Of a stretch of DNA of 50,708 nt, positions 23,801 through 33,300 are shown piece after piece. The notes beneath the pieces are model-generated. The model searched no databases. It was not told where the DNA came from and was given only the letters and a program-made list of their open reading frames with translations. Position numbers and translations under genes: made by a program. Source of the stretch: a virus. Within the stretch, counting starts at the first letter, position 1; each line of letters begins with the position of its first letter. Location of the stretch: positions 19,407 through 70,114 of IMG/VR virus record IMGVR_UViG_3300002514_007974; one strand, given 5' to 3'.

Positions 23801-26666
23801 TTACAACGAGGCAGTAGACCAAGTGAACGAGGCGGAGTCTGCTTTTGATTCATTTATGGATAATTTTGATGTGATGGGCACCCTCCAAGAAGCTGGATCT
23901 TGCATCACCCAGGGCGCAGAAGGAGTTAAAGACGCTGGACTTCAGTTGCTTAGAACGACCCTAAACAGTCCTACGCCGTTTTCTGAATTTGCGAAAGGTC
24001 GAGACGTGGGGACTACTGATCGCATGGGGAACATTACTGAATTTGGTGCACGCGTGCAGACCGAACCGGGAGAAGGGCGATTTGATAATCCCATTGCTTC
24101 CAATCTGACTGACAAGACTGGGATGTTGATGTTGGAGAAATACATAAAAGTAAAGACTGCTCCCGGCGCCAATGCCGTACTAAATCTCCAAGCGCTCGAT
24201 GAACCCTCTAATATAGTTCTGCCACCACCGAGCGACTCGCCACAACCTCTGGAAGATATTCATAACGATTCGACTGACTCTCCACCAGAAGATGCTGTGA
24301 ACTGGCCTCCAAGCGATTCCACTACATCCGACACCGGTACGCCTCCGCAGGCGTATAATGATAGCACAGTAGACCCCAACATCGGCGACTCCGCTGCGGA
24401 TGACTCGTCTCCCGCAGGAGTAGTCGAGGGCAACAACTATGTGGTATCCACTTTTGGAACACTCGATCTAGAAGGGTCTCCATTCGCCGGAAGTCAAGAC
24501 AGGATGCACAACCCCTCCCTTTCCCAAATCTTAGGACCCAGAGAGGTGATCAATACATCTCGCCGCCTAGATCCCAAGAAACCGATTGATACTGCTCCTA
24601 AAACTGTTGATCTTGTAGGAAATAAGGCGAACGTCTCTTTGGTTCCGAGCACCTCTCCACATCGCGAGAAGATTTACAACATAGATAAGTGGCAAGAAAT
24701 ATTCCAACAGTTAGCAACTGATAATCCTGATGCTAAGTTCAGTGATTATTTTGAGGAATGGTCATACGGCACCAGGTTGGTTTACATAGCGCCCACTAAT
24801 GATTTTCAAGTCGTGAGTGAAACCTCAGAACCCGGCGCCCAAGTTGATCGCACCATAAAAATACCTCAGAGTCCTCTTGGAGATGCCAATCCTGTTCGAT
24901 ATTTATTTGACAAGGATTTGTCCATTGCAAGTAACGCCTATATGCAGTATGAGCGCACCACCGTAAGAGAGAAAGTAGAGGCAGTTAATTATAAGTTTTA
25001 TCACGAGTCGCAAGCTTTTAGGACCGACGGGATTATAACCATCGAGGAGCAAAAGCGAAACGAAGAAGTGCTAGCAGATCTCTCAGAGCAAAGTCTGATT
25101 GATATTGTTGCAACCGGAGCAGAAGACTTGTCGAAATTGACATTTGATGCCGGCATGATGGAGAATCCTTATTTGGATACGTCGGTATTTGAGAGTTTCT
25201 TCGGTCGTCAGTTTCGCGATTCGACAAAGGAGTCTGTGGTAGAGAGGGCACTTACAGTAATACCTCTCTCGTCGGCGGAAATACCCATTGACTTTCCCGA
25301 TCCCAATATTCCCCTTTCTAAAATTTTGGGGTACGATGGATTATCTCTCGAACCCTCTCCTGATAAAAGTGCAGATGCGGGGACTGCCTTTAAAGATTTA
25401 GACGAGTTATATACTAGAAGATTCATGAGCAAGACGCTCAATCTCCTCAAGGGATCTCCCGGATATAAACTGGCATTGAAATATTGCGTACCGGGCAACA
25501 CTCTTCTTTCATTCGCTACTATCTATGCGAATCTTCTTAGCGAACTCCCAGAAACATTCTTCGACCAGACAAAATTTGAATTAAAGAATTTATTTGAGAT
25601 TCTTTTGAATGGCGGAGATTATACTTTCGAAGGTGCAACAGAAAAAGAAAAGGGCAGTAATCGAGAACAGATGGCACTCGCACAAAGCAACATGGGTACC
25701 GACGGTGGTGCCCGCAAGCCTGGGTTAGTTGATCTCGCGATTCAAACTCCTAAACTTATTTTCAAGGGATTAGCAGAATTTGCCGATCCAGTAATCGCGC
25801 CTGCTGCTTTGATTGCTAAAAAAGCGAAGGGAGGAGAATTTTTTCCTCGCATGATGAAGAATGGCGATGTAAAGGGGACCTGGTATATGCTCCCCATCGA
25901 ATTGAATCAGTATGACATGCCTCCTCCAATTGGAACGGTTGACGATCCCACCAAGACTGTTTCGTACATAAACGAGGAAGAGTCTCGCATTATTATACCC
26001 GAAGAAAACGAGTTTGTCCCCGGACTTCCGGACAACATAAACCTCTCTGTCCCCGTTCCTGCTTTCATGGATAAGATTACGGGGAAGGATTTAGACGGAT
26101 TTCTAAAAGATTATTTCTTTAAATTGGGCGACATCGGCAACGCCCAGCAGAAAACAAATTATTATAATTTTACGAGAGCGCTTGCGGGATTCCAAATAGC
26201 GCAAACTATCAATATAATTATTACTGAATATATGTATGCGATGAACGATCCTGTTCTAAGGTGTAAAGAGTTTATGATTAAGAAGGACGGCAAGGTAATC
26301 GTCCCCGTCGTGGTATTGGATTTCCCAGGCGATCCCATAGATATTCCCGTTACTGCTTTGGGCAACTCTTTCTTGCCGATGGATGTTACAATGGGATTTG
26401 GTGTGTGGCCACCACATAGTCCACTTGGTTGGATTTACCGAGCAATCGATGCAGTAGAGTCTCTTAAAATGCCAAGTTTGGTAGATATGGAGCGATTGCG
26501 GGAGAAGGAAGGGTTTGAGAACAAGAAAAACACTTTGGATCGACTATGTATAGATGTGGATCAGTTGCGCGAAGAAAATACAACCCGAACCAGGGAAAAC
26601 GAGGCCCGCGCAGAACAAATGAGGATTAGTTTGAGCAATACCGATAAAGCGAAAAAAGCTTGTTAG
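17814..26666 (+). CDS. Giant virion structural protein (2950 aa)
   Basis: A single uninterrupted chain of 2950 residues lies between the spike genes and gp25. Residues ~165-290 include SYKLTTLSSGDTLNKLENDF and then GAQIYLPNP, which look like a split LysM. A proline-rich stretch lies at ~456-476, and a hydrophobic helix run at ~703-740 (SISIMLNSAIVELITSLIMTL). A cysteine motif near 820 reads CPEGMTWNEETEKCE. A glycine/alanine-rich hydrophobic block lies at ~1160-1233, and a Ser/Asp/Pro linker at ~2136-2205. The C-terminus is charged and helical and ends in cysteine. It could be a baseplate hub scaffold or a membrane-penetrating component. A tape-measure role is less likely, since it lacks long coiled coil. 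Confidence 0.6.
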   Translation: MSKFKDSGYVSINQSFNEWWLKPSNKPILDRQEVAYAWIIKESSPQIDPALVYYPEEVVKERWEEDPSLYYDYQPKEEKTQEGETVSTYPLILDQDYLQPIKEMAIDKLIEFYNKEDDDGLKRDWVRPILRENSKVKAVWWDERPDPGGAPPISFYCIVDAKSFDDILPLGSYKLTTLSSGDTLNKLENDFKEYFEVVDGSDAAKRARIAEILKANGVLLNNLSSSTDVTDWIQKQNEPVFNYDEINSDPQYDENGDIWTTLTAYDPDLLNPPSTFFSQGAQIYLPNPEPPQPPSPAHLISLPISLINPWIEHLTEPNVGLLDIYKNQVKGSEKMIENFDFDHHRDLLDNFEPALRQHLSFNDYEKKNVLGNRVEIFFNSEYKVIYMALDVAGYKIPLPKGLSALQFDSPFGNLRTMALISRLDAIQQITTTGGEPSMGYQEFFLGPELTPADSAMIEPPGDSDTATPPPPPVRPLGFIIPRPIIRNLIPSNPFDQARQKTLSIAEELAKKFDKYGTKTDSILDEEDESIGNSQYATAVGAQAASDVTFSGDLIVSNLSNIQMKIAMTGGGAEAINAAYMLLLNKLSVDNLMKAAIDCLKAQIPFDCEDVVKAIMESDLDAGYLFFKYRLRGELQILADEAYQEADGSADEFLAILEGKLEVEGSVSYDDTFEEVCALITSILLNPEKIFDIPLMAFPDDLPTVDIMGSISIMLNSAIVELITSLIMTLVSTLIDNILENCSSVVEVFADNDFGTADIAGAIAQKMGDDSLGAALAAFLDALSPDGAFELGLGPPPESEQGLDSAGEEVLPEEEDIEPPPECPEGMTWNEETEKCESYSFIDSIIPKSTTTTQFEKEHPLAQKVAAAKNLIDDLSDILTPVETIALFEDRAAGVVYDAILRVIEARHEELHRVLRTHDDIRLFFRQLAPIVNIGAITEVVTTMPNGLLGCTYDSTCERIANLKVNFDVGPQVTQIVEEQGGKKREILAKLIADYVTPPPTPDGEPGPITDEQTDTFCQEGKNKTGKALIPKDNASLIFLLEKVIDIMYDGTYMSFDQEISKIADSMNVIESIPKVIPRVLDMEQGLKFDVFSMHELRTEEYIMPIPDWMSDHLPGGKTLNPEFRRLLATGFVPAQGEEDGKYGPYTTLKATTEQTAMIIHAIAGTLGTAGVVMAGAGGQMIGEGAMAALLMPGYGTGFGMAHATVGAGLVGGGAALGLTGFLLEMAMMMGMFKTDVLAPDVRYDEKIPKFAGTSIKGFNKISEIVILPRYEPGSDARWPIAINLSLSQPMPSEPGTSPSFRASNFVMKFMMGVALSKDARESEQNLRPRDPFATDSSIQGMGLYENKFILRIGDLPLDVSNLMAPQPGHELAYEAGAPLFLDQDQPSMDAAIFRSKYYGTAAVPEPASHLIKQIEQEKRSPLTSPGRNPQIDVLTEFIESIFRKGGLDEESDPHSRPNLNGDTRKLAQFRMVDDMTTQIMTTIGREILKSPLFLKTEGTSRYDSGGLPISTTEGISYVRLIDWAPITTPDQRACGFDPHILALDTIKKRTREDYENMIECSPLEDEISTAGLGRPELSALEAASMTGCVMTTIRAYALEQLVRAMFPLSVFVGREVVTKLLVEFITEETLEQIKKKEEKYYEEFLIQVENSFASRMNEFSPYGYVPDIVQQSREIGLDWLYADSAIKEFNGEYTGEEIDEEQVDAGVVNPPGPPSCPDTGEDSSTQAAEDESLEKLLMSETEQRVRSRLRFLVEEQIYSVLVKLQDMICFGNTLSFDDNFLARQLPLVPVQKFPGEARFAEKKFDLETMEQNEISRQFQEYSTQWALWAQARPFAMVGGTIQSIQDAATATGTSIACVGEALTFDIPEIPDPPEMPSAEELATEIDFSDDNVANFAPSGNKPLAENYEYGIFDLDFLKNIAEYNLDKALEEKFDELAAGGLSAIEAFEESAAWDVIEGLVSAASAARVAAGGSGIDINNVSLSGVYTGAVSAGLSGYNEAVDQVNEAESAFDSFMDNFDVMGTLQEAGSCITQGAEGVKDAGLQLLRTTLNSPTPFSEFAKGRDVGTTDRMGNITEFGARVQTEPGEGRFDNPIASNLTDKTGMLMLEKYIKVKTAPGANAVLNLQALDEPSNIVLPPPSDSPQPLEDIHNDSTDSPPEDAVNWPPSDSTTSDTGTPPQAYNDSTVDPNIGDSAADDSSPAGVVEGNNYVVSTFGTLDLEGSPFAGSQDRMHNPSLSQILGPREVINTSRRLDPKKPIDTAPKTVDLVGNKANVSLVPSTSPHREKIYNIDKWQEIFQQLATDNPDAKFSDYFEEWSYGTRLVYIAPTNDFQVVSETSEPGAQVDRTIKIPQSPLGDANPVRYLFDKDLSIASNAYMQYERTTVREKVEAVNYKFYHESQAFRTDGIITIEEQKRNEEVLADLSEQSLIDIVATGAEDLSKLTFDAGMMENPYLDTSVFESFFGRQFRDSTKESVVERALTVIPLSSAEIPIDFPDPNIPLSKILGYDGLSLEPSPDKSADAGTAFKDLDELYTRRFMSKTLNLLKGSPGYKLALKYCVPGNTLLSFATIYANLLSELPETFFDQTKFELKNLFEILLNGGDYTFEGATEKEKGSNREQMALAQSNMGTDGGARKPGLVDLAIQTPKLIFKGLAEFADPVIAPAALIAKKAKGGEFFPRMMKNGDVKGTWYMLPIELNQYDMPPPIGTVDDPTKTVSYINEEESRIIIPEENEFVPGLPDNINLSVPVPAFMDKITGKDLDGFLKDYFFKLGDIGNAQQKTNYYNFTRALAGFQIAQTINIIITEYMYAMNDPVLRCKEFMIKKDGKVIVPVVVLDFPGDPIDIPVTALGNSFLPMDVTMGFGVWPPHSPLGWIYRAIDAVESLKMPSLVDMERLREKEGFENKKNTLDRLCIDVDQLREENTTRTRENEARAEQMRISLSNTDKAKKAC

Positions 26667-26683
26667 AGTAGGAGTTTAGTATT

Positions 26684-27058
26684 ATGGCAGGGTTTTCGCC
26701 AGCGTTACCATTTGGAATGTCACCAGGAGAGGGAATCGTTCTAACCACGAGTTTGTTGGAAGTTATCAAGCAAAACTTTAAAAATCTTGTTTTGACAAAT
26801 CCAGGGGAAAGAGTGATGCTTCCCGATTTTGGCGTGGGAATAAAGAGATATTTATTTGAAATGAATGACGCCGTGACTCAGAGTAGTATCCAATCCAAAA
26901 TAGGCGAGCAGGTAAAGAAATATATGCCTTTCTTATCTTTGGACAATATACAATTTTTATCTACAAACGATATGTTTGACGCGGGCACTGTCAATATTCG
27001 GATATTTTATCATGTTTCTCCCCTAGAAGCCGCTGATGTGCTGACCCTAACAATATAG
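26684..27058 (+). CDS. 25: Baseplate wedge protein gp25-like
   Basis: A 124-residue protein of the GPW/gp25 family. The signature NPGERVMLPDFGVGIKRYLFE matches the conserved EPR-type core (here GERVMLP) that anchors the sheath to the wedge. The length is normal (T4 gp25 is 132). It is the initiator for sheath assembly in contractile tails. A purine-rich GTAGGAG precedes the ATG, and gp6 follows. Confidence 0.9.
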   Translation: MAGFSPALPFGMSPGEGIVLTTSLLEVIKQNFKNLVLTNPGERVMLPDFGVGIKRYLFEMNDAVTQSSIQSKIGEQVKKYMPFLSLDNIQFLSTNDMFDAGTVNIRIFYHVSPLEAADVLTLTI

Positions 27059-27076
27059 AGCAGGAGAAAAGTTGAT

Positions 27077-28876
27077 ATGCCAGATGGTAAAAAAGTTGCG
27101 ATAAATTACACAAGCAGAGATTTTGCTACCATTAAGAGAGACCTAGTAAGTTACGCTAAGAAATATTATCCCAACACATACCAGGATTTCAGTGAGGCGG
27201 GTTTTGGTTCCCTCTTGATGGACATGGTATCTTATGTGGGAGATATGTTATCTTTCTATGTTGACTTTCAAGCGAACGAAAGTTATTTGGACACCGCAGT
27301 AGAATATGATAATGTCGTTCGCCTCGCTCAACAGATTGGTTACAAACTAAATGTCAACCCGTCTTCTTACGGCATAGCATCTTTGTATATTATTGTGGAT
27401 GCAGATATCACTGGTCTCGCTCCCGACAGAGCCTACATACCTGTCTTAAAGCGGGGTTCTCTATTCTCAACTGAAAACGGAGTTGGTTTTATTCTGAATG
27501 AAGATGTCAACTTTGCCGACTCTAAGAATAAGATAGTGGTTTCTCAAGTTAACGAGGCAACTGGCATCCCGACCTCTTACGCTATTCAGGCATATGGACA
27601 AGTCGCTTCTGGAAAGTTAGTTCAACAGAACGTAACGGTGGGAAATTTTGAAAGATTCTATAAAGCGGAACTAATCGGAACAGACATTACTGAAGTGATA
27701 TCTGTTCAGGATTCCGAGGGAAATGATTATTACGAAGTAGACTATTTGTCTCAGAACACAATTTATAAATCAGTCATGAATACTGATACGGATGATAGAG
27801 AATTGACCCCCGCTCTTATAAAATCTCAGATAGTTCCGCGCCGCTTTGTTGTTGGGAAAGTAGGAACCAGGACATTTCTTCAATTTGGCGCAGGCGATGA
27901 AGCGAGCGATATAAACAGCGCTTTTTCGGAACCCAACTCAGTAGTTCTATTTCAAAACGGCCGCAACTATATTAGTGATACGGCGATTGATCCAACTCGC
28001 TTGTTGGATTCTAATAAGTTGGGCATTGCTCCATCTAATACTACATTGCGGGTTGTGTATCGAGTGAACGACGCAGGGAATGTTAATGCTTCTGCTAATT
28101 CTTTAGTTGTTATTAATGAACCTACATTCGCATATTCGGACATCGCCAACCTCATTCCAGATAAGGTTCAGAGTGTAAGCGACTCTTTGGAAATTTCCAA
28201 TGAAAGACCTATTGTAGGAGATATTTCGTTACCGTCGTTGACAGAACTTAAGTTGCGCGCACCCGCCGCCTTCTCCTCTCAGAACAGAGCGGTTACTCGG
28301 GAAGATTACTTATCTTTGATGTACGCGATGCCGGAAAGGTTTGGAGTTATCAAAAAAGCAAACGTGGTACAAGACAGTGAATCTTTTAAAAGAAATCTGA
28401 ATGCTTATGTAATTTCCCAAGGTACAGCGGGAAATTTAGTAAAAGCTAATGAGTCGCTAAAATCTAATTTGAAGTCGTGGTTGAATAAGAACAAAATGAT
28501 TACGGATTCAATTGATATTCTCGATGCAAAAATTGTCAATTTTGGGATTGTTTTCGAGGCTGTGGGGAAAAGTAATCAGGATAATTCAGACCTCCTTTCC
28601 ACTGCCGTCGGCGCCCTCTCGCTAAAGTTTCAAAAATATTTTGATCTTTCCGAGAATCTTTATATTTCTGATATCTATTCCTCCCTAAAGGATGTAGAGG
28701 GAATATTGGATGTTATAAGTGCTAAGGTAATTTTGAAGAATGGTGGTGCATATTCAGATACCTTTTTCGACATGACAGAAAACTTATCCGCTGATGGTAG
28801 AATGATTAAGATTCCTCAAAATGTTGTATTGGAATTGAAATTTCCGGATATTGATATAAAAGGAGTCATCAAATAA
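27077..28876 (+). CDS. 6: Baseplate wedge protein gp6-like (baseplate J-like)
   Basis: A 599-residue protein (T4 gp6 is 660). The N-terminus has INYTSRDFATIKRDLVSYAKKYYPNTYQDFSEAGFG, then a helical stretch (SLLMDMVSYVGDMLSFYVDF), typical of baseplate J/gp6 proteins. PAAFSSQNRAVTREDYLSLM near residue 400 is another family hallmark. It forms the wedge ring that controls sheath contraction, working with gp25 next door. The stop overlaps the next start. Confidence 0.85.
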   Translation: MPDGKKVAINYTSRDFATIKRDLVSYAKKYYPNTYQDFSEAGFGSLLMDMVSYVGDMLSFYVDFQANESYLDTAVEYDNVVRLAQQIGYKLNVNPSSYGIASLYIIVDADITGLAPDRAYIPVLKRGSLFSTENGVGFILNEDVNFADSKNKIVVSQVNEATGIPTSYAIQAYGQVASGKLVQQNVTVGNFERFYKAELIGTDITEVISVQDSEGNDYYEVDYLSQNTIYKSVMNTDTDDRELTPALIKSQIVPRRFVVGKVGTRTFLQFGAGDEASDINSAFSEPNSVVLFQNGRNYISDTAIDPTRLLDSNKLGIAPSNTTLRVVYRVNDAGNVNASANSLVVINEPTFAYSDIANLIPDKVQSVSDSLEISNERPIVGDISLPSLTELKLRAPAAFSSQNRAVTREDYLSLMYAMPERFGVIKKANVVQDSESFKRNLNAYVISQGTAGNLVKANESLKSNLKSWLNKNKMITDSIDILDAKIVNFGIVFEAVGKSNQDNSDLLSTAVGALSLKFQKYFDLSENLYISDIYSSLKDVEGILDVISAKVILKNGGAYSDTFFDMTENLSADGRMIKIPQNVVLELKFPDIDIKGVIK

Positions 28877-30300
28877 TGGCAATCAAGAGATATGTCGCCG
28901 ATGCTGACAACACTATTACAAACGCCTTCGAAGCAAACCTCCTCACGCGCGGCACAGGATCTAACATGGGGATGTCAGATGTCTCCGAAGTATTTTCCCT
29001 CTACGCGCAAGCGAATTCATCTTCGGTAGAACTATCTCGTATTCTTACTAATTTTCCGGTCAGCACCATTATTAGTGACAGAACTGCCGAAAAGATTCCT
29101 GTAAGTGGAAATGTAAACTTTGTATTGAAAATGTCAAATGCAGATTTCGCCGGAACTCTTCCTACCAAATTTACACTCACCGTTGCTCCCATTTCAAGAT
29201 CCTGGGATGAAGGTTATGGATTGGATATGGAAGATTATAGCGATGCCGGATCATCAAATTGGATATCTTCCTCCAATACCCAAGCATGGACCGCCGAGGG
29301 TGGAGATTATCTTACGTCTCCCGTATATAATACATATATGGAAAAGGGAACTGAAAACTTAGAGGTTGACATCACTTCTCTTGTGGAGAAGTGGATAGAT
29401 GGCACTGTCTCAAGTTATGGCGTGGGCATTCACCTAACAAGCAGCGAGGAGAGTTCCTCTAGAAGTTATTACAATAAAAAGTTTTTTGCACGAGGGAGCG
29501 AGTTCTTCTTCAAGAGACCCTACGTCGAAGCACGCTGGGATCCTTCCATTACTGATGACAGGAACGATTTTGTATTGAGTAGTTCATTGCTCCCCGCCGC
29601 AGATAACTTGAATAAACTTTATCTTTATAATAAATTCCGTGGTCGACTTGTAAACATTCCCGAGGCGGGAACCGGAAGTATTTACCTTAGTTTATATTCA
29701 GGATCCACGTCACCTTGCGGGTCTAGGTTGCCTCTTCAGGGCGGCACCCATGTGGTAACGGGGGGATATGTAAGCACAGGAATTTACTCTGCTTCTGTAG
29801 CGATGGGAACAGATTTAGATCGGGTTTTTGATGTTTGGCACGATAATGCTATTTCTGATCATACTGAATATTATACGGGAAGCGCAATTACTGTTCGCGA
29901 TCATCTAGCAGACATTAATGACGATCCGGGCGAATATATTGTTAAAATAACCAACTTGAAATCTTCATATTCCACGATAGAGACACCACGATTTACTCTC
30001 TATGCACGCAGCAAAGATTGGTCTCCAACAATATACACAATCTCTAGCGGCGAAATTGAAAATACTACAATTCATAGCATGTATTATAAATTATATCGAA
30101 CCACTGATGATTACGAAGTCATACCTTATGGTACGGGAAGTGTAGAGTATACGAAGTTGTCTTACAATGACTCAGGAAATTATTTTAATTTTGACATGTC
30201 AATATTGCAACCCGGATATGAATACGCTTTTAAATTTATGATACTGGAATATGGGGAATATCACGAGCAACCGGAAGAATTTAAATTTAGAGTAGAATAA
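28876..30300 (+). CDS. Tail/baseplate protein with DNRLRE-like domain
   Basis: A 474-residue protein. Residues ~30-220 resemble a DNRLRE beta domain: SWDEGYGLDMEDYSDAGSSNW, then LEVDITSLVEKWIDGTVSSYGVGIHLT and FFKRPYVEARWD. DNRLRE domains are common in surface and adhesion proteins. The rest is beta-rich and ends with EEFKFRVE. The start overlaps the gp6 stop (TAATG). It may be a wedge accessory such as gp7/gp8 of T4, but homology is not evident. Confidence 0.55.
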   Translation: MAIKRYVADADNTITNAFEANLLTRGTGSNMGMSDVSEVFSLYAQANSSSVELSRILTNFPVSTIISDRTAEKIPVSGNVNFVLKMSNADFAGTLPTKFTLTVAPISRSWDEGYGLDMEDYSDAGSSNWISSSNTQAWTAEGGDYLTSPVYNTYMEKGTENLEVDITSLVEKWIDGTVSSYGVGIHLTSSEESSSRSYYNKKFFARGSEFFFKRPYVEARWDPSITDDRNDFVLSSSLLPAADNLNKLYLYNKFRGRLVNIPEAGTGSIYLSLYSGSTSPCGSRLPLQGGTHVVTGGYVSTGIYSASVAMGTDLDRVFDVWHDNAISDHTEYYTGSAITVRDHLADINDDPGEYIVKITNLKSSYSTIETPRFTLYARSKDWSPTIYTISSGEIENTTIHSMYYKLYRTTDDYEVIPYGTGSVEYTKLSYNDSGNYFNFDMSILQPGYEYAFKFMILEYGEYHEQPEEFKFRVE

Positions 30301-30302
30301 AC

Positions 30303-33300
30303 ATGGGAATTAAAAATCTTTTCAATAGAGATGCTGACACTAAGATAGTGTCTCTCACAAATAAGACCGAAGCATCTGAGAATATTGAATCTACGAGTTA
30401 TTATTCTGCGAAAGTAAAGCAGAAAGGTAGATTTGAACCTCATATTGATTATTCTAATCCTCTGTTTTTTTCCAAGTTTGGTTCTGCTGAAAAATATTAT
30501 CACGATGCGATAACCAATATCTATACTTACTATCCCTTTGATGGATCTCTCTATGAGAGAACCGCATGGGAACTGAGCGCGTCTGGAATTCAGAAATATA
30601 TTTTTGAGGAAGAATATCCGCGAAGAAATGGTTATATAGACTTTTCTTATGGTGGTTGGGGATCAACAACCCTTTCTACTGGATCTTACGCGCTCCCCAC
30701 TGACGCCGAGTATATTACTGTCCATGGCGGACCGAACAAAGATCCAGAGGGGAACGGCAAATCTTTAGCTAGTATTTTTATAAACTCTAGTTCCAACTTT
30801 TATAATGTCAGTCATAACCGAGAATCAAATCTAGAATTCGCCAGCGCCGGAAACGCGATTGAATTTTGGATGAAAAAAGACGGTTTCGTCGCCGCCGGTC
30901 AACAAGAAGTCATATTTGACCTCTGGTCCAGCGGTTCGGCAGTGGCCAGCGCTGATTACGGAAGATTCTGCATTCTTATTAATAGTTCTTCTTCCCCTCT
31001 TCATGTTACTTATTTATCGGGAACAACTGGACTTTCGGCAAGTTTTAGTGGCACAAGCGCTCCCACCACTGCTTCTTTGGCAGATGGACAGTGGCACCAT
31101 TATGCGGTAAGTGCAGACTCTTCTACTGGAAAGGCGGAACTGTATGTTGATGGCGTCTATAAAGATTATATTCTAGGCGCCCCCATCACTGAGGTAACCG
31201 GCGCGCTCATTGCTAACATAGGATCTTATTATGAAGCACGCAGCGCCGATACACTTGAAGCGTTCACGGGGTCACAAGTCCCTGGTTGGTGTAAATTATC
31301 TGCCTCCTTAGACGAATTTAGGTTTTGGAAAACTACCCGTAATGATAAAAATATTGGGCAATATTGGTTTACTCAAGTTGGCGGTGGCACTAACGAAGAT
31401 AATGCCAATACTGATTTGGGAGTTTATTATAAATTCAACGAAGGTATTACCCAGACTGCTTCCATAGATTCTAGAGTTCTCGACTATTCGGGAAGATTCT
31501 CAGATGGAACGTGGACAGGATACGCTGCCGGCGCGCGCAACACTGGATCTGCTATGGTTATTGCGGGAGCAGCAGAGAGAGAGTTTAAAGATCCTATTAT
31601 CTATTCTTTTCATCCTGCTGTTGTTTCATTGTTGTCGGATAAGAAATCTATTGGGAAGCAATACGATTATACTAACGCTGCTTCCTTATATTACAGTCTT
31701 CCATCCTGGATTATTGACGAGGACCATGATGTCGGCGGCGACTTACTGAATGTCGTCCAGATTGTGTCTAACTATTTTGATTCTCTTTATTTACAAACCA
31801 AAGAACTTCCTAAACTAAAAAATGTTCAGTATCTTAGTTCTTCGGAGAAACCTTATCCATTCACCAACAAGTCTCTTGAATCTCTGGGGTTTGCCACGCC
31901 CGACCTGTTCTTAGAGTCTGATATTCTAGAAGCAATTGGTTCACGCAACGATACAGAAGAGTTCGATGAAAAAATCTGGAATGTTAAAAATCTAATTTAT
32001 CAAAACATTTATAATAATTTAGTTTACATTTATAAAACTAAAGGAACGATGAAATCTTTTAGGAACCTTCTTAGATGCTATGGTATTGATGAAGAGTTAG
32101 TAAGAGTAAACTTGTATGTGGATGGCACCACCTATGAGATGAGAGATGATTATAAATTACAGGCGCTAGAGAAAAAGTTTGTAAATTTTGCTGGTACCGA
32201 CAGATTCAATGGAACTGTGTATCAGACTGCATCTTCGGATATCGCTGATTCGCGAACCTATATAGCGGGTTCTTCTCATATTGCGTCTTCTTCTTGGACA
32301 TGGGAATCTCAAGTAGTGGTCCCATCTAAGTTTCCTATTAGTTCTGATTTATATTTCGAAACTGCATTTATATCTGCTTCATTGTTCGGACAACACCAAG
32401 CAGTCTCTGATCAGGCAGATTATACATGGCATACAGATGATAATAATAATTTTCAAGTTTATCTTGTCAAGGAAGAAAAAGAATCTCTTAATGCTAAGTT
32501 TGTGTTGAAAAGTTTGTCGGAGAACTCTCCCCTTCCAACACTAGAGAGTCCTATCTACACGGATATATATGACAATACTAATTGGAATATAGCAGTCCGC
32601 ATAAAACCTCAATATGAATTATACAATACTAGTTCAGCAACTCTTACAAGTTCTTATACTTTAGAGTTTCAAGGAGTGGAAACAGAGGGAGAATATATAA
32701 GGAATGAGTTTATTCTTTCCGCGTCCCTCGATGCCACATCAGGTTCGAACTTTGTTAAGAGCAATAAGCGCGTTTATGCTGGTGCACACTATACTAATTT
32801 TACTGGCACCATCTTAGAGCAAACTGATGTAAAGGTTACGAATAATAGAGTTTGGGCGAGTTTTCTACCCAGCGACGTGATTAGAATACACGCCAAGGAT
32901 AGTACCAACTACGGGACCAAGTACCCATACCGAAATGCATATCCAGAGAATTCTGACATTTCCGCTAAATCTATTCCGGCGATAGAGACTCTATCTTTGT
33001 TTTGGGGATATGATACTCTAAGCAGCTCAGACGATGGTGCCGGACCTGGGTATACGGCGGGGTTCAATGTCGATGATATATCTTCGGGATCAGCAGACCC
33101 ATATAGAAATTATGGGTTTCTCAATGACGCCCTCAAGACACAACATCCCGGAAGAGGAAACAAATTTTTAGCAAATGACACAGATGCTATCCAAAAAGAA
33201 TATCTGTCTAATGCCAAACTCCAATCAATTGAAACTGTCCAGAGCGATGATCTCGTAGAAATCATTAGCGAATCAGATGAGGAGATATTTACACGCGAAT

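Noticed and set aside
17814-26666. Tape-measure protein
   Set aside because: The chain lacks long coiled-coil regions and sits next to spike and wedge genes, not tail tube genes.
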